A DNA stretch of 64,000 nucleotides from NORP110 sp051251595. GTDB taxonomy: Bacteria; Pseudomonadota; Alphaproteobacteria; Rhodobacterales; Rhodobacteraceae. The number at the start of each line of letters is the position of its first letter. Position 1 is the first letter of the stretch. Location of the stretch: NCBI GenBank assembly GCA_051251595.1, contig JBPOFA010000001.1:248001-312000 (forward strand), given 5' to 3'. Below, piece after piece: positions 1-9,365 of the stretch. Under the pieces are notes generated by a model. The model searched no databases and was not told the origin of the DNA. It saw only the letters and a program-made list of their open reading frames with translations. Made by a program: the position numbers and the translations under genes.

Positions 1-35
1 CTAATCCGGGCCGCCTGAATTGCAAAGATTAGACC

Positions 36-2453
36 CTAAAAGTCCAGGTTCTCGACGGACAAGGCGTTCTGCTGAATAAAGTCGCGCCGCGGCTCGACAA
101 TATCACCCATCAGTTTTGTAAAGATATCATCCGCATCCGCGAGATCCTCTACCTTGACCTGCAACAGCGTCCGCGCTTCTGGATCCAAAGTTGTTTCCCA
201 CAACTGGTCTGGGTTCATTTCCCCAAGCCCTTTGTACCGTTGCATGGACAGACCTTTTTCACCTTCGTTCAGAATGGCATTCAACAAATCAGATGGCCCA
301 TAGACGGTGACTTCGCGTTCCTTGCGCATCAGCTTGGCAGGGTTGGTGTACACATCCCGCGTCTCGGTAGAGATTTGCGCAAGACGGCGCGCCTCACCAG
401 AGCGAAGCACAGCGCCATCCAAGGTGCGGATTTCTTCCACGCCCCGCAGAACCCGCGCCAAGCGAATACCGTGATCTTGGGTAATACGCCCTTGCCAGCC
501 TTTTTCATATTCGACGGCGACCAGATCCAACCGGCGGGCCACGTCATCAGCAACGGCCTGCAGATCTCCATCCGCTTTGCCCGGATCAAACGCCCCGGCC
601 AGCGCGGCTTGTTCCAGAACATGGCGTGGATAATGGGTTGGGAAGGCATCCAGAATCCGGCGGAATTTCCGGGCCCCTTCGACAACGCGCGCAAGATCAG
701 CACCAGCGATCTGTTCACCTGACGGCAATTGCAAAATTGCGCCATCAATCCCCATTTCGATCAGGTAATCATCAAACGCACCCTGATCTTTCAGATACAC
801 CTCTGACTTGCCTCGAGACACCTTGTACAAGGGGGGCTGCGCGATATACAGGTATCCGCCTTCGATCAGCTCTGGCATCTGACGGAAAAAGAACGTCAGC
901 AAAAGCGTACGAATGTGGGCACCGTCAACATCGGCATCGGTCATGATCACCACCTTGTGGTAACGCAGTTTCGAAATGTCGAACTCATCCCGTCCAATGC
1001 CGGTGCCAAGCGCTGTGATCAACGTACCGATCTCGGCGCTGCCCAACATCCGGTCAAACCGGGCCCGTTCAACGTTCAAAATCTTACCGCGCAAAGGCAG
1101 CACAGCCTGATTAGCACGGGACCGCCCCTGTTTGGCCGATCCCCCGGCAGAGTCACCCTCCACCAGGAACAGTTCGCGTTTGGCCGGGTCACGTTCCTGA
1201 CAATCCGCCAGCTTCCCAGGCAAAGACGCCACATCAAGCGATGACTTCTTGCGCGTCATTTCGCGGGCCTTTCGGGCAGCCTCGCGGGCTACGGCAGCCT
1301 CAACCATTTTGGTGACAATCAACTTGGCCTCGTTCGGGTGTTCTTCGAACCATTCGCCCAGCTTTTCGTTAACCAAACCCTCTACCGCTGGCCGCACCTC
1401 GGAACTGACCAGCTTGTCCTTGGTCTGGCTACTGAATTTTGGATCGGGCACCTTCACCGACAAAACGCATGTCAGCCCCTCACGGGCGTCGTCACCGGTA
1501 AAGTTGATCTTTTCCTTACGGGCGATCCCAGAGGACCCCGCATAAAGGTTCATGGTTCGCGTCAGCGCGCCCCGCAGCCCGGCAAGGTGTGTCCCACCAT
1601 CGCGTTGCGGAATGTTGTTGGTAAAGGGCAAAACCGTTTCGTGATAACTGTCATTCCACCACATCGCGACTTCGACGGTCATGCCGTCTTTTTCGCCCGT
1701 GAAAAAAATCGGTTCTTCGATCATCGAAGCTTTGGAGCGGTCAAGGTAGCGCACGAATTCGCGCACGCCGCCCTCGTAAAACAGCTCTGACTCCAAGGCT
1801 TCGGCGGGCCGTTCATCGCGCAATTTGATCCGCACACCGGAATTCAAAAATGCCAATTCGCGCAGGCGGTTTTCCAACGTCTTGAAAACGAAATCACGGT
1901 TCGAAAACGTATCCAGAGAGGCAAGGAAGCGTACCTCTGTGCCCTTCTTTCCGTTGGCATCCCCGACAACTTTCAAATGCTCGGTGGTTTCGCCATGTTC
2001 GAAGCGTGCGACATGCTCTTTGCCATCGCGCCAAATTCGAAGCTCTAGCCAATTGCTCAGCGCGTTCACAACGGAAACACCAACCCCGTGCAGACCGCCC
2101 GACACCTTGTAAGAGTTCTGGTCGAATTTACCGCCCGCATGCAGCTGGGTCATAATAACCTCTGCCGCTGACACGCCTTCTTCTTCGTGAATGCCGACCG
2201 GGATACCGCGCCCGTTATCGCTGACCGAAACGCTGGAATCCGCGTGGATCGTGACATTCACAACATCCGCGTGACCCGCCAATGCTTCGTCAATTCCGTT
2301 GTCGACGACCTCATAAACCATGTGGTGCAGACCAGAGCCATCATCAGTGTCACCGATATACATACCGGGACGCTTGCGAACAGCCTCTAAGCCTTTGAGA
2401 ACTTTAATAGAATCTGCGCCATAGTCTTCAGAGTTTTGCGCGTCTTCGGCCAT
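36..2453 (-). CDS. gyrB: DNA gyrase subunit B
   Basis: ATPase subunit of the type II topoisomerase that introduces negative supercoils together with GyrA. The 805-residue protein has a GHKL ATPase domain with DNGRGIPVG near residue 80, a TOPRIM region with EGDSAGGSAKQGR near residue 430 and the metal-binding DADVDGAHIRT near 500, and the C-terminal QRYKGLGEMNP segment. Length is normal for the family. I chose the ATG at 2453 (MAEDAQ) over an in-frame start eight codons upstream because GGAAG precedes it and gyrB proteins usually begin there. It is the last gene of the dnaA-dnaN-recF-gyrB order, separated from recF by two unrelated small genes. Essential housekeeping gene; no anomaly seen. Confidence 0.97.
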   Translation of the reverse strand: MAEDAQNSEDYGADSIKVLKGLEAVRKRPGMYIGDTDDGSGLHHMVYEVVDNGIDEALAGHADVVNVTIHADSSVSVSDNGRGIPVGIHEEEGVSAAEVIMTQLHAGGKFDQNSYKVSGGLHGVGVSVVNALSNWLELRIWRDGKEHVARFEHGETTEHLKVVGDANGKKGTEVRFLASLDTFSNRDFVFKTLENRLRELAFLNSGVRIKLRDERPAEALESELFYEGGVREFVRYLDRSKASMIEEPIFFTGEKDGMTVEVAMWWNDSYHETVLPFTNNIPQRDGGTHLAGLRGALTRTMNLYAGSSGIARKEKINFTGDDAREGLTCVLSVKVPDPKFSSQTKDKLVSSEVRPAVEGLVNEKLGEWFEEHPNEAKLIVTKMVEAAVAREAARKAREMTRKKSSLDVASLPGKLADCQERDPAKRELFLVEGDSAGGSAKQGRSRANQAVLPLRGKILNVERARFDRMLGSAEIGTLITALGTGIGRDEFDISKLRYHKVVIMTDADVDGAHIRTLLLTFFFRQMPELIEGGYLYIAQPPLYKVSRGKSEVYLKDQGAFDDYLIEMGIDGAILQLPSGEQIAGADLARVVEGARKFRRILDAFPTHYPRHVLEQAALAGAFDPGKADGDLQAVADDVARRLDLVAVEYEKGWQGRITQDHGIRLARVLRGVEEIRTLDGAVLRSGEARRLAQISTETRDVYTNPAKLMRKEREVTVYGPSDLLNAILNEGEKGLSMQRYKGLGEMNPDQLWETTLDPEARTLLQVKVEDLADADDIFTKLMGDIVEPRRDFIQQNALSVENLDF

Positions 2454-2602
2454 GCTTGGCTTCCTTCTTATTACCACCCCTAAATATACTAATTTTTGCA
2501 GGGAATGTCACGGGTTAGCCACAATATTTGGTGGTTTTGGGTTCCTGCGACACAGTCCGTTTTCCAAACACCATCTGGCGCGGATTTTCGACGCCGCATT
2601 GG

Positions 2603-3223
2603 CTAGAAGAACGGGATCGCAATTCCCACCAGGATCAGCAAAACGCCCGCAGTCAGATTGATCCTTCGCAAGGCCTGGGGCGACGCGATGAACCTCCGCG
2701 CGCGGTCAATTGACAGGGAAAGTGCCAGGTTTCCAATCAATGGAACGGCCAAGGACGCCGCAATGATTGCAAGGATATCAAGCCGCGTAAGCGCCGTCAG
2801 ATCAAAGAACCCTGGCAACACACCCATGTAAAACAAGACGGCCTTTGGGTTGCTCAAGATCACAAGAACACCTGCCACAAACCCGGCCCAGACGCCGGGC
2901 TTGGTCAAACGTGAATCGGTCGAGATTTCGTTGTCAGCGTGCCGAATGATCTGCACCCCCATGAACAAAAACATCACGCTGGCGACCCATTTCATGACGA
3001 TCATGAAACCCGCAAAGGTCGAAACAACCCAGCTGACACCAAGGATCGCGATTAAGGGCCACAGGATATCGCCCACGACAACGCCCAAGGCAAATGGCCA
3101 GGCCGCGTTAAACCCGCCCGACAGGGTGCGGGCCAGAACCGCCACCCAGACCGGACCGGGCGTCAGAAACAGCACGGCGAGGGCGCCTGCATAAAGCAGG
3201 ATTTCTGTCAGAGTTATCGTCAT
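2603..3223 (-). CDS. LysE/RhtB family amino-acid exporter
   Basis: Inner-membrane protein of 206 residues with about six hydrophobic segments. The N-terminal part carries LFLTPGPVWVAVLARTLSGG, the glycine/proline-rich signature of the LysE/RhtB family, and the middle has SNPKAVLFYMGVLPGFF, which is also typical. Members export amino acids or their derivatives by proton exchange; the substrate cannot be told from sequence. The ATG overlaps the stop of the upstream VOC gene by 4 bp (ATGA), so the two are probably cotranscribed and translationally coupled. The pair is inserted between recF and gyrB, which are adjacent in many other bacteria. Confidence 0.88.
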   Translation of the reverse strand: MTITLTEILLYAGALAVLFLTPGPVWVAVLARTLSGGFNAAWPFALGVVVGDILWPLIAILGVSWVVSTFAGFMIVMKWVASVMFLFMGVQIIRHADNEISTDSRLTKPGVWAGFVAGVLVILSNPKAVLFYMGVLPGFFDLTALTRLDILAIIAASLAVPLIGNLALSLSIDRARRFIASPQALRRINLTAGVLLILVGIAIPFF

Positions 3224-3651
3224 TGAGATTTGGGCAAAGTCAAACTGCCATCATCATTCAATGGCCAAAAAGGATTCATTGCGACTTCCCAGACATGACC
3301 ATCTGGGTCGGCATAATAACCAGAATACCCACCCCAAAACACCTTTTCAGGCGCTTTCAGGGCCGTTGCGCCCGCCGCAAGGGCAGCTTGATAGGCCGCA
3401 TCTACCTCATCCTCAGTGGAAAAATTCTGGGCCAGCGTTATCGCGCCCGTGCCCAGTTTAGCGTCAGGGCGACCCTGATCCTTGGCCAACGGCCCAAGGC
3501 CAAACAACCCAAGAACAAGCCCGTTGATTTGATAAAAACTAACGCCCTCTTGTTCTTCGGCGGGCACCCATCCAAGCGTCTGGTAAAACTTCCGAGACCG
3601 CTCAAGATCGGACACACCTAAGGTGATTAGGGTAACGCGTTGCGGGGTCAT
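3220..3651 (-). CDS. VOC superfamily (glyoxalase-like) protein
   Basis: Small 143-residue protein with the paired beta-alpha-beta-beta-beta architecture of the vicinal oxygen chelate superfamily. It opens with VTLITLGVSDLERSRKFYQ and ends with the typical YYADPDGHVWEVAMNP motif, whose glutamate is a usual metal ligand. Members include glyoxalases, ring-cleaving dioxygenases and antibiotic-binding proteins. The first half lacks an obvious ligand histidine at the start (VTLITLGV rather than HxxL), so catalysis is uncertain. It is translationally coupled by a 4-bp overlap to the LysE-type exporter downstream. Specific function unknown. Confidence 0.85.
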   Translation of the reverse strand: MTPQRVTLITLGVSDLERSRKFYQTLGWVPAEEQEGVSFYQINGLVLGLFGLGPLAKDQGRPDAKLGTGAITLAQNFSTEDEVDAAYQAALAAGATALKAPEKVFWGGYSGYYADPDGHVWEVAMNPFWPLNDDGSLTLPKSQ

Positions 3652-3690
3652 GTTCAGGCTCCTGAAAATACGGAATTGGGCCTTGGTGTC

Positions 3691-4800
3691 CTAATGCGCC
3701 GATTTGACAGCAGAAACGCCCTGGGTTTCGGTGACTTCAAAATACTTTGCGCGCTCGCCGAGATCCGTAAACAGCTCTTCGCCCGTCCCCGTCATCCACG
3801 CCTGCGCCCCAAGGGCACAGATTTCGTCATATAACGCCGCGCGGCGCCCAGCATCAAGATGCGCTGCCACCTCATCCAGCAATAAAAGCGGAGGGGCCCC
3901 GAAATCCTGCGCCAAGGCGCGTGCATTGGCCAGGATCACCGAGACGAGCAAGGCCTTTTGTTCGCCAGTCGAACACTGATTGGCGTCAACATTCTTGGTG
4001 GTGTAGATGCCACGCAGATCCACGCGGTGCGGCCCCGTTAGGGTGCGCCCCGCCAAAATGTCACGTGCTCTGCCCTCTGCAAAAGCCTCTGACAGGTCTT
4101 CTTCGGTTTCTGGAAAGGGTTGGTCGTCTGGGCCGATAACGGACAGCGCCGCATTGGGAAACGCCGTCTGGCTACTGCCTTGCGCGTCTTCGACCCGTGA
4201 CAGCGCCAAGGATCGGTTTCGGACTATATCCGCCCCCGACCGCGCCATCTGCGCCTCTAGCGCGGAATACCAGGCCGGGTCACGCACCTGATCTTTTAAC
4301 AAACGGTTCCGCTCTCGCATGGATTTTTCATATGTCAGAACCGCATCTGCGTGCATCGGCTCAAAACTCAACGTCATACGGTCCAGAAAACGCCGGCGTC
4401 CCTCGGCCCCCTCGATCCACAGGCGGTCCATAGACGGCACCAGCCACAAGACCCGTGCGATCCGCCCAAGCGCCGTCTGAGACGCGGCCTTGCCATCAAT
4501 CTTGACCTGACGAGAGCTGCCCGGCTCTGCCCAGGTTTCCACCTCATGGGTTTGATGCAGGCTTTTGAGAACGGCGGTGACTTTCCAACCCAGAGCTTCA
4601 GGCTTGCGCGACATGTCATCGGCCCCGGCCCGCCGCAAGCCTCGCCCCGGCGAAATCAAAGACACTGCTTCTAGAATATTCGTCTTACCGGCCCCGTTTG
4701 GCCCGTAAATCGCAACAGGTCGCGCATCCGCCGAGATCCGGCCATACTTGTGGGATCGAAAATGGGACACCATAAGCTCTGTTATGGCCAGTTCCGTCAT
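3691..4800 (-). CDS. recF: DNA replication/repair protein RecF
   Basis: SMC-like ATPase that helps load RecA at single-stranded gaps with RecO and RecR. The 369-residue protein has the Walker A motif GPNGAGKT at residues 33–40, the ABC signature region STGEQKALLVSVILANA near residue 280, and a Walker B/D-loop LLLLDEVAAHLDAGRR. All three motifs needed for ATP-dependent dimerisation are intact. It lies 60 bp downstream of dnaN in the classical dnaA-dnaN-recF order and is probably cotranscribed with it. Length is typical. Confidence 0.96.
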   Translation of the reverse strand: MTELAITELMVSHFRSHKYGRISADARPVAIYGPNGAGKTNILEAVSLISPGRGLRRAGADDMSRKPEALGWKVTAVLKSLHQTHEVETWAEPGSSRQVKIDGKAASQTALGRIARVLWLVPSMDRLWIEGAEGRRRFLDRMTLSFEPMHADAVLTYEKSMRERNRLLKDQVRDPAWYSALEAQMARSGADIVRNRSLALSRVEDAQGSSQTAFPNAALSVIGPDDQPFPETEEDLSEAFAEGRARDILAGRTLTGPHRVDLRGIYTTKNVDANQCSTGEQKALLVSVILANARALAQDFGAPPLLLLDEVAAHLDAGRRAALYDEICALGAQAWMTGTGEELFTDLGERAKYFEVTETQGVSAVKSAH

Positions 4801-4860
4801 AGGACTGGGCCCCTCGACACCAAAGCTAGGGTACGGCAGCGTTCGATTGGGTCAGCCCCC

Positions 4861-5979
4861 TTAGACCCGCATTGGCATGACGACATAAATCGCAGATTCG
4901 TCGCCACCTTCCCGCATCAGGGTCGGGTCGCCAGATGAGTTGAACAGGAACACCGCGTTTTCGCGATCAACTTGGCCGGCGATTTCCAGAAGATATTTCG
5001 CGTTGAACCCAATTTCCAGCGCTTCGTCGCCATAAGCAACGTTCAGCTCTTCTTCCGCCGCACCGCTTTCAGGCGCGTTGACGGACAAGGTCAGACGGTC
5101 TTCGTCCAGAACCAGTTTGACCGCACGGGACCGTTCAGATGAAACCGTCGCCACGCGATCGACAGCTTTGGCAAATTCCGCAGCGTCGACTTCCATCTTG
5201 CGCGTATTGCCTTGAGGAATGACGCGTGTGTAATCCGGGAATGTCCCGTCAATCACCTTAGAGGTCAGTGTAATATCCGGCGTTGCGAAACGCACTTTGG
5301 TCTCTGACACCGACACGGCAATCGCAACGTCATCGTCATCCAAAAGCTTGCGAAGCTCACCAACCGTCTTACGAGGGACGATAACGCCGGGCATACCGTC
5401 GGCACCTTCGGGCAAATCGGCGTCGATACGCGCCAAACGGTGACCATCCGTTGCGACACAGCGCAGCACTGTTCCGGTCTCTCCGCGTGCGACATGCATG
5501 TAGACGCCGTTCAGGTAGTAACGTGTTTCCTCGGTCGAAATCGCGAACTTCGATTTGTCGAACAGCCGACGCAAAACAGGTGCCGGCGCAGAAAAATTCG
5601 ATTCATATTCCGAAGACGCCATAACCGGGAAATCTTCGCGCGGCAAAGTCGCCAAAGAGAAATTGGACCGCCCCGCTTCAACAGTCATGCGCCCCGATGC
5701 ACCGTCATCCGTCAACGTCACCAAAGCGCCGTCGGGCAGCTTTCTTACGATTTCATGTAATGTCACGGCCGACACAGTTGTCGCCCCAGCCCGTTCCACC
5801 TGCGCCGGAGCTTTGTCGACGACCTCGATATCCAGATCGGTTGCGCGAAAGGTGACATCGCTGCCGGATCCTTCGATCAGCACGTTTGCCAAAATCGGGA
5901 TTGTGTTCCGCCGTTCGACGACAGATTGAGCCTGACCCAAGGCCTTTAACAAGGCTCCGCGCTCGATGCTGATTTTCAT
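4861..5979 (-). CDS. dnaN: DNA polymerase III sliding clamp, beta subunit
   Basis: Processivity clamp of the replicase. The 372-residue protein begins MKISIERGALLKALGQAQSV and ends with the conserved VMPMRV, in which the C-terminal M-P-M-R tail flanks the partner-binding pocket. Three clamp-fold repeats of about 120 residues are expected from the length. I set the start at 5979 instead of an in-frame ATG 36 codons upstream: AGGAG lies about 5 bp before this ATG, and the extra residues would be nonhomologous. It follows dnaA by about 120 bp and precedes recF. Confidence 0.97.
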   Translation of the reverse strand: MKISIERGALLKALGQAQSVVERRNTIPILANVLIEGSGSDVTFRATDLDIEVVDKAPAQVERAGATTVSAVTLHEIVRKLPDGALVTLTDDGASGRMTVEAGRSNFSLATLPREDFPVMASSEYESNFSAPAPVLRRLFDKSKFAISTEETRYYLNGVYMHVARGETGTVLRCVATDGHRLARIDADLPEGADGMPGVIVPRKTVGELRKLLDDDDVAIAVSVSETKVRFATPDITLTSKVIDGTFPDYTRVIPQGNTRKMEVDAAEFAKAVDRVATVSSERSRAVKLVLDEDRLTLSVNAPESGAAEEELNVAYGDEALEIGFNAKYLLEIAGQVDRENAVFLFNSSGDPTLMREGGDESAIYVVMPMRV

Positions 5980-6097
5980 ATCCCACTCCTGCATGATCCG
6001 GGCATGTGCCGGGGCGGCGAATGTACCCCATTCACCGCCCGGCTCAATAGTTTTTTGGAATGTCTGACGAACACGCCGAGGCGTCAAGTCCCGATAA

Positions 6098-7471
6098 TCA
6101 GGACTCGAGCGCGCGGCGCAGCAATTCTAAGTCTTCCGCGATCTGTTCATCCTGCACTTTGAGCTCTTCAATGCGCTTGACGCCATGCATGATCGTCGTG
6201 TGATCACGCCCCCCAAACCGCCGCCCGATTTCTGGCAGACTGCGTGTTGTCATCTGCTTGGCCAGATACATTGCGACCTGCCGCGGGCGGGCAATGACCC
6301 GAACTCTGCGTGGACCAATGATGTCAGACAAACGGATGTTGTAATGTTCCGACACTTTGCGCTGGATCTCTTCGACGGTCACTTTCCGCTCTGACGCGCG
6401 CAAGATGTCGGCCAAGCAATCTTGCGCCAATTCAAGCGTAATTTCACGCCCAACCAGCGAGGCAAACGCAAACAGTCGCATCAACGCGCCTTCCAGGACC
6501 CGAACGCTGGTGGTTATGCGAAGGGCAAGAAATTCCAGAACGCCATCCGAAATAACAAGGCCCGGATACTGCTGGCGGTAAAAATCGACCTTCTGCTGCA
6601 AAATCCCAAGGCGCAGCTCATAGTCAGTCGGATGCAGGTCGACGACCAAACCACATTGCAGGCGCGACTTGATACGTTCCTCAAGATCTTTGATTTCGCT
6701 CGGAGATCTGTCGGCAGAAATAATGATCTGTTTGTTTTGATCGACCAGGGCGTTGAACGTGTGAAAGAATTCTTCTTGAGTAGAATCTTTGCCCGCAATG
6801 AACTGCACATCATCAACCATCAAGACATCGACGGACCGGAAAATCTGTTTGAAGTCCATCATTTGCTTTTCACGCAAAGCCTGCACAAAGCGATACATGA
6901 ATTGTTCAGCCGACAAATAGACGACGCGAAGCTCTGGCCGTTTTTGTTTCAGCTCCCATGCGATCGCATGCATCAAATGCGTCTTACCCAGACCCACGCC
7001 GCCATAAAGGAAGAGTGGGTTAAATGTCACAGGTCCGCCTTCGGCAACGCGGCGCGCTGCGGCATGGGCCAGCTCGTTTGGTTTGCCAACCACAAAGCTA
7101 TCGAATGTGAATCGCGCGTCCAACGGGGCGCCTGGCAAATCATCCTTGATCACGGCGGGCGCTGCTTCGGCAGCCGTACTCGCCCGGGACTTTGCCGCTT
7201 TGCCCGGCTTGGATGATTTCTTTTTCTTCGGCTTCGGCACCGAAAATTCTACGTGGCTGACAGATTCGCCAGCTTTGGCCAGCTGAAACAAGATCTGTTC
7301 ACCAAAATGCCGCGACACCCAATTCCCCATGAAATTCGTGGGAACAAGAAAAGTCGCAATACCATTTTTTAGATTCTTGAACTGAAGTGGCTCGATCCAG
7401 TTCTTATAGTTATTTTGCCCAACCGTTTCGCGCAGTTCTTTCTGCACGCGTCCCCAGGTGTCGTCTGTCAT
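6098..7471 (-). CDS. dnaA: Chromosomal replication initiator DnaA
   Basis: AAA+ ATPase that binds DnaA boxes and melts the origin. The 457-residue protein shows an N-terminal helicase-interaction domain (NNYKNWIEPL), a lysine- and alanine-rich linker around residues 90–115, Walker A GGVGLGKTHLMHA near residue 160, Walker B VLMVDDVQFIAGK, and the C-terminal DNA-binding signature GRDHTTIMHGVKRIEEL. Length is normal. It is transcribed away from rpsT, with about 640 bp of apparently noncoding sequence upstream that probably carries its promoter and may carry origin functions. Confidence 0.98.
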   Translation of the reverse strand: MTDDTWGRVQKELRETVGQNNYKNWIEPLQFKNLKNGIATFLVPTNFMGNWVSRHFGEQILFQLAKAGESVSHVEFSVPKPKKKKSSKPGKAAKSRASTAAEAAPAVIKDDLPGAPLDARFTFDSFVVGKPNELAHAAARRVAEGGPVTFNPLFLYGGVGLGKTHLMHAIAWELKQKRPELRVVYLSAEQFMYRFVQALREKQMMDFKQIFRSVDVLMVDDVQFIAGKDSTQEEFFHTFNALVDQNKQIIISADRSPSEIKDLEERIKSRLQCGLVVDLHPTDYELRLGILQQKVDFYRQQYPGLVISDGVLEFLALRITTSVRVLEGALMRLFAFASLVGREITLELAQDCLADILRASERKVTVEEIQRKVSEHYNIRLSDIIGPRRVRVIARPRQVAMYLAKQMTTRSLPEIGRRFGGRDHTTIMHGVKRIEELKVQDEQIAEDLELLRRALES

Positions 7472-8112
7472 TCTTTTTTGACCCGTTGTTCTTTTTTCGT
7501 TTCAAGACCAGCGCAGTGCCAGCCCCCCGTTGCATCCACCCAATCTGAATGCCCCGGTGCCCATTTGCATCCACACCATCCGCAAAACCTTTCACCCACG
7601 TCGGTAAGGGTCACTGTCCAGCTCCTCGCAGAAAGGAACCCAGCAACCGCCACCGCGGCATGTAAGATTGCACTTCGATCAATTGCAGCGCCAAAAACGA
7701 TCTGGGACCTCATCCCCCAGTTCTGTAAGCCTGCATTCACGAAGCGCGGGATATCTGGACACTTCCGGAACAATGACCCACGCATCATTGGATGAGCGTG
7801 TGGTCGATTCCGAAATGTTAGGAAAACTGACAAAACCCCATTTTGCCTGCAGCCTAACACCGACGAGCCGCGCACCAATTTCTGTTGCCAGAACCTGAAA
7901 TGCAACGCTAGGCGAAGCCCCAAAAACCAGGGTTTTGCCCTACTCATCAACTGTCCCCCCAAGAGACGATGTGAATCGCTTGGTCAAGTTAGCAAGGGGT
8001 TTGGGGCTGTCGCAACTGATCTTCGTGCTTGACTCATACCTTTGTCAGGCCGAATCTCGTAAGCGGTTTAAATCGTGTTTTTCCGGGCACGAAATTACCA
8101 CCGGATGCACAA
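7472..8112. other. dnaA–rpsT intergenic region; dnaA control region, possible origin element
   Basis: About 640 bp without a convincing gene. It contains four GANTC sites, the methylation target of CcrM in alphaproteobacteria, within 251 bp: GATTC at 7806, GAATC at 7973, GACTC at 8031 and GAATC at 8052. TTGCATCCAC occurs twice (7530 and 7565); the second copy extends to GCATCCACA, a 7/9 match to the DnaA box TTATCCACA. No perfect DnaA box and no strong AT-rich unwinding element was seen, so oriC is not claimed. A 164-codon open frame on the minus strand (7468–7962) has an atypical composition and is probably spurious. Confidence 0.4.
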
Positions 8113-8142
8113 CAAAAAAGCGCGCCCGAAAGGCGCGCCTTA
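8113..8142 (-). terminator. Intrinsic terminator of rpsT
   Basis: Read on the minus strand, a GC-only stem GCGCGCC / GGCGCGC with a short TTTC-type loop is followed directly by a run of six T residues. It starts about 25 bp after the rpsT stop codon, a textbook Rho-independent terminator. It should insulate the dnaA upstream region from rpsT transcription. Confidence 0.9.
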
Positions 8143-8165
8143 AAAAATTTTCGTCGGTCTCGGAA

Positions 8166-8429
8166 TTAACCGATCGCTTTTACCCGCGAAGACAAGCGCG
8201 AGATTTTGCGAGATGCTGTGTTCTTGTGCATCAAACCTTTAGACACGCCCCGCATCAATTCAGGCTGTGCAGCGCGCAAAGCAGCGACGGCATTTTCTGA
8301 ATTTCCAGATTCGATTGCTTCTTCTACATTGCGCAGAAAAGTACGAATGCGCGAACGGCGCGCTTTGTTTACGGCGAAGCGACGTTCGTTTTGACGTGCG
8401 CGTTTTTTAGACTGAGGCGAATTGGCCAT
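8166..8429 (-). CDS. rpsT: 30S ribosomal protein S20
   Basis: Primary 16S rRNA-binding protein of the small subunit, 87 residues, very basic. It begins MANSPQSKKRARQNERR, the conserved S20 N-terminus, and contains the helical RSRIRTFLRNVEEAI and LMHKNTASRKISRLSSRVKAI segments. The ATG at 8429 is preferred over an in-frame ATG five codons upstream because mature S20 starts ANSPQ. It is followed by a strong terminator. The order rpsT then dnaA is typical of alphaproteobacteria. Confidence 0.97.
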   Translation of the reverse strand: MANSPQSKKRARQNERRFAVNKARRSRIRTFLRNVEEAIESGNSENAVAALRAAQPELMRGVSKGLMHKNTASRKISRLSSRVKAIG

Positions 8430-8526
8430 GCGTATCGGTTCCACTATGTAGGTGGTGTAAATCAGAAGTGGCGCTTCTAGGCCCGACTCGCAGGCAAGTC
8501 AACGGTGTTTCCCAAGTTTTTCGCCG

Positions 8527-9303
8527 TCATTTGTCACGAAACTTCGGTTCTCGTTTCTCTAGGAACGCCAACATGCCCTCTTTCTGGTCATCTGTGGCGA
8601 ATAACGAATGAAAACTGCGCCGTTCGAATCGCAGGCCTTCACTCAACGTCAACTCATAGCTGCGGTTCACACATTCTTTTACGCTCATTGTTGTCAGCGT
8701 CGATTTCTCTGCGATCTTTTCGGCAATAGCCGTGACCTCTTCTATCAACTTTTTGGCAGGCACCACCCGGCTGACAAGGCCGGATCGTTCGGCCTCATCC
8801 GCATCCATGAAACGGCCCGTCAGATTCATATCCATTGATTTGGACTTGCCCACGAATCGCGTCAAACGTTGTGATCCGCCCATTCCGGCAACAATGCCCA
8901 GATTGATTTCGGGCTGGCCGAACTTGGCCGTATCCGCCGCAATGATAAAGTCACACATCATTGCCAGCTCACAACCGCCGCCCAGGGCGTAACCGGCCAC
9001 AGCAGCAATCACAGGCTTGCGCACGGCCATGATGGCTTCGACCTCTTTGGCGAAAAGATCCGCTGTGTAGACATCTACAAAGCTCTTTTCGGCCATCTCT
9101 TTGATATCCGCGCCAGCGGCAAATGCCTTTTCCGATCCGGTCAGAACAATGACCCGGACTTTGGGATTGGCGTCTGCCTCTTGCAAAGCGGTGCCCAGTT
9201 CGTTCAACATTTCCAGATTCAATGCATTCATCGCATCAGGTCTGTTCAACGTGATGAGCGCGATGTTGTCTTCGATATCAACGATAATAGATTTATAGGC
9301 CAT
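8527..9303 (-). CDS. Enoyl-CoA hydratase
   Basis: Crotonase-fold enzyme of 258 residues that hydrates trans-2-enoyl-CoA to 3-hydroxyacyl-CoA in fatty-acid beta-oxidation. The oxyanion-hole segment AFAAGADIKEM and the catalytic region AGYALGGGCELAMMCDFIIAA followed by FGQPEINLGIVAGMGGSQRL are intact, including both glutamates (GGCE and QPE) expected of a true hydratase. Length matches mitochondrial-type short-chain hydratases. It lies between mutM and rpsT, a position conserved in several alphaproteobacteria. The exact acyl-chain specificity cannot be seen. Confidence 0.93.
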   Translation of the reverse strand: MAYKSIIVDIEDNIALITLNRPDAMNALNLEMLNELGTALQEADANPKVRVIVLTGSEKAFAAGADIKEMAEKSFVDVYTADLFAKEVEAIMAVRKPVIAAVAGYALGGGCELAMMCDFIIAADTAKFGQPEINLGIVAGMGGSQRLTRFVGKSKSMDMNLTGRFMDADEAERSGLVSRVVPAKKLIEEVTAIAEKIAEKSTLTTMSVKECVNRSYELTLSEGLRFERRSFHSLFATDDQKEGMLAFLEKREPKFRDK

Positions 9304-9365
9304 GCTTGGGCCCTTACATTGTTGCGGTCATGGCGATTCCTATCAGCCCTGCCCGCTCGATCAAG

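Noticed and set aside
6422..7216. 264-codon plus-strand frame opposite dnaA
   Set aside because: Mirror of the conserved AAA+ region of dnaA; not a gene.
7468..7962. 164-codon minus-strand frame ending in the dnaA start
   Set aside because: Composition is rich in Trp, Cys, Arg and His with no recognisable family. The overlap with dnaA is only 4 bp, but a two-Cys motif alone is not enough support.
7472..8112. Definite oriC
   Set aside because: No perfect DnaA box and no obvious unwinding element; alphaproteobacterial origins often lie elsewhere, so only a possible role is noted.
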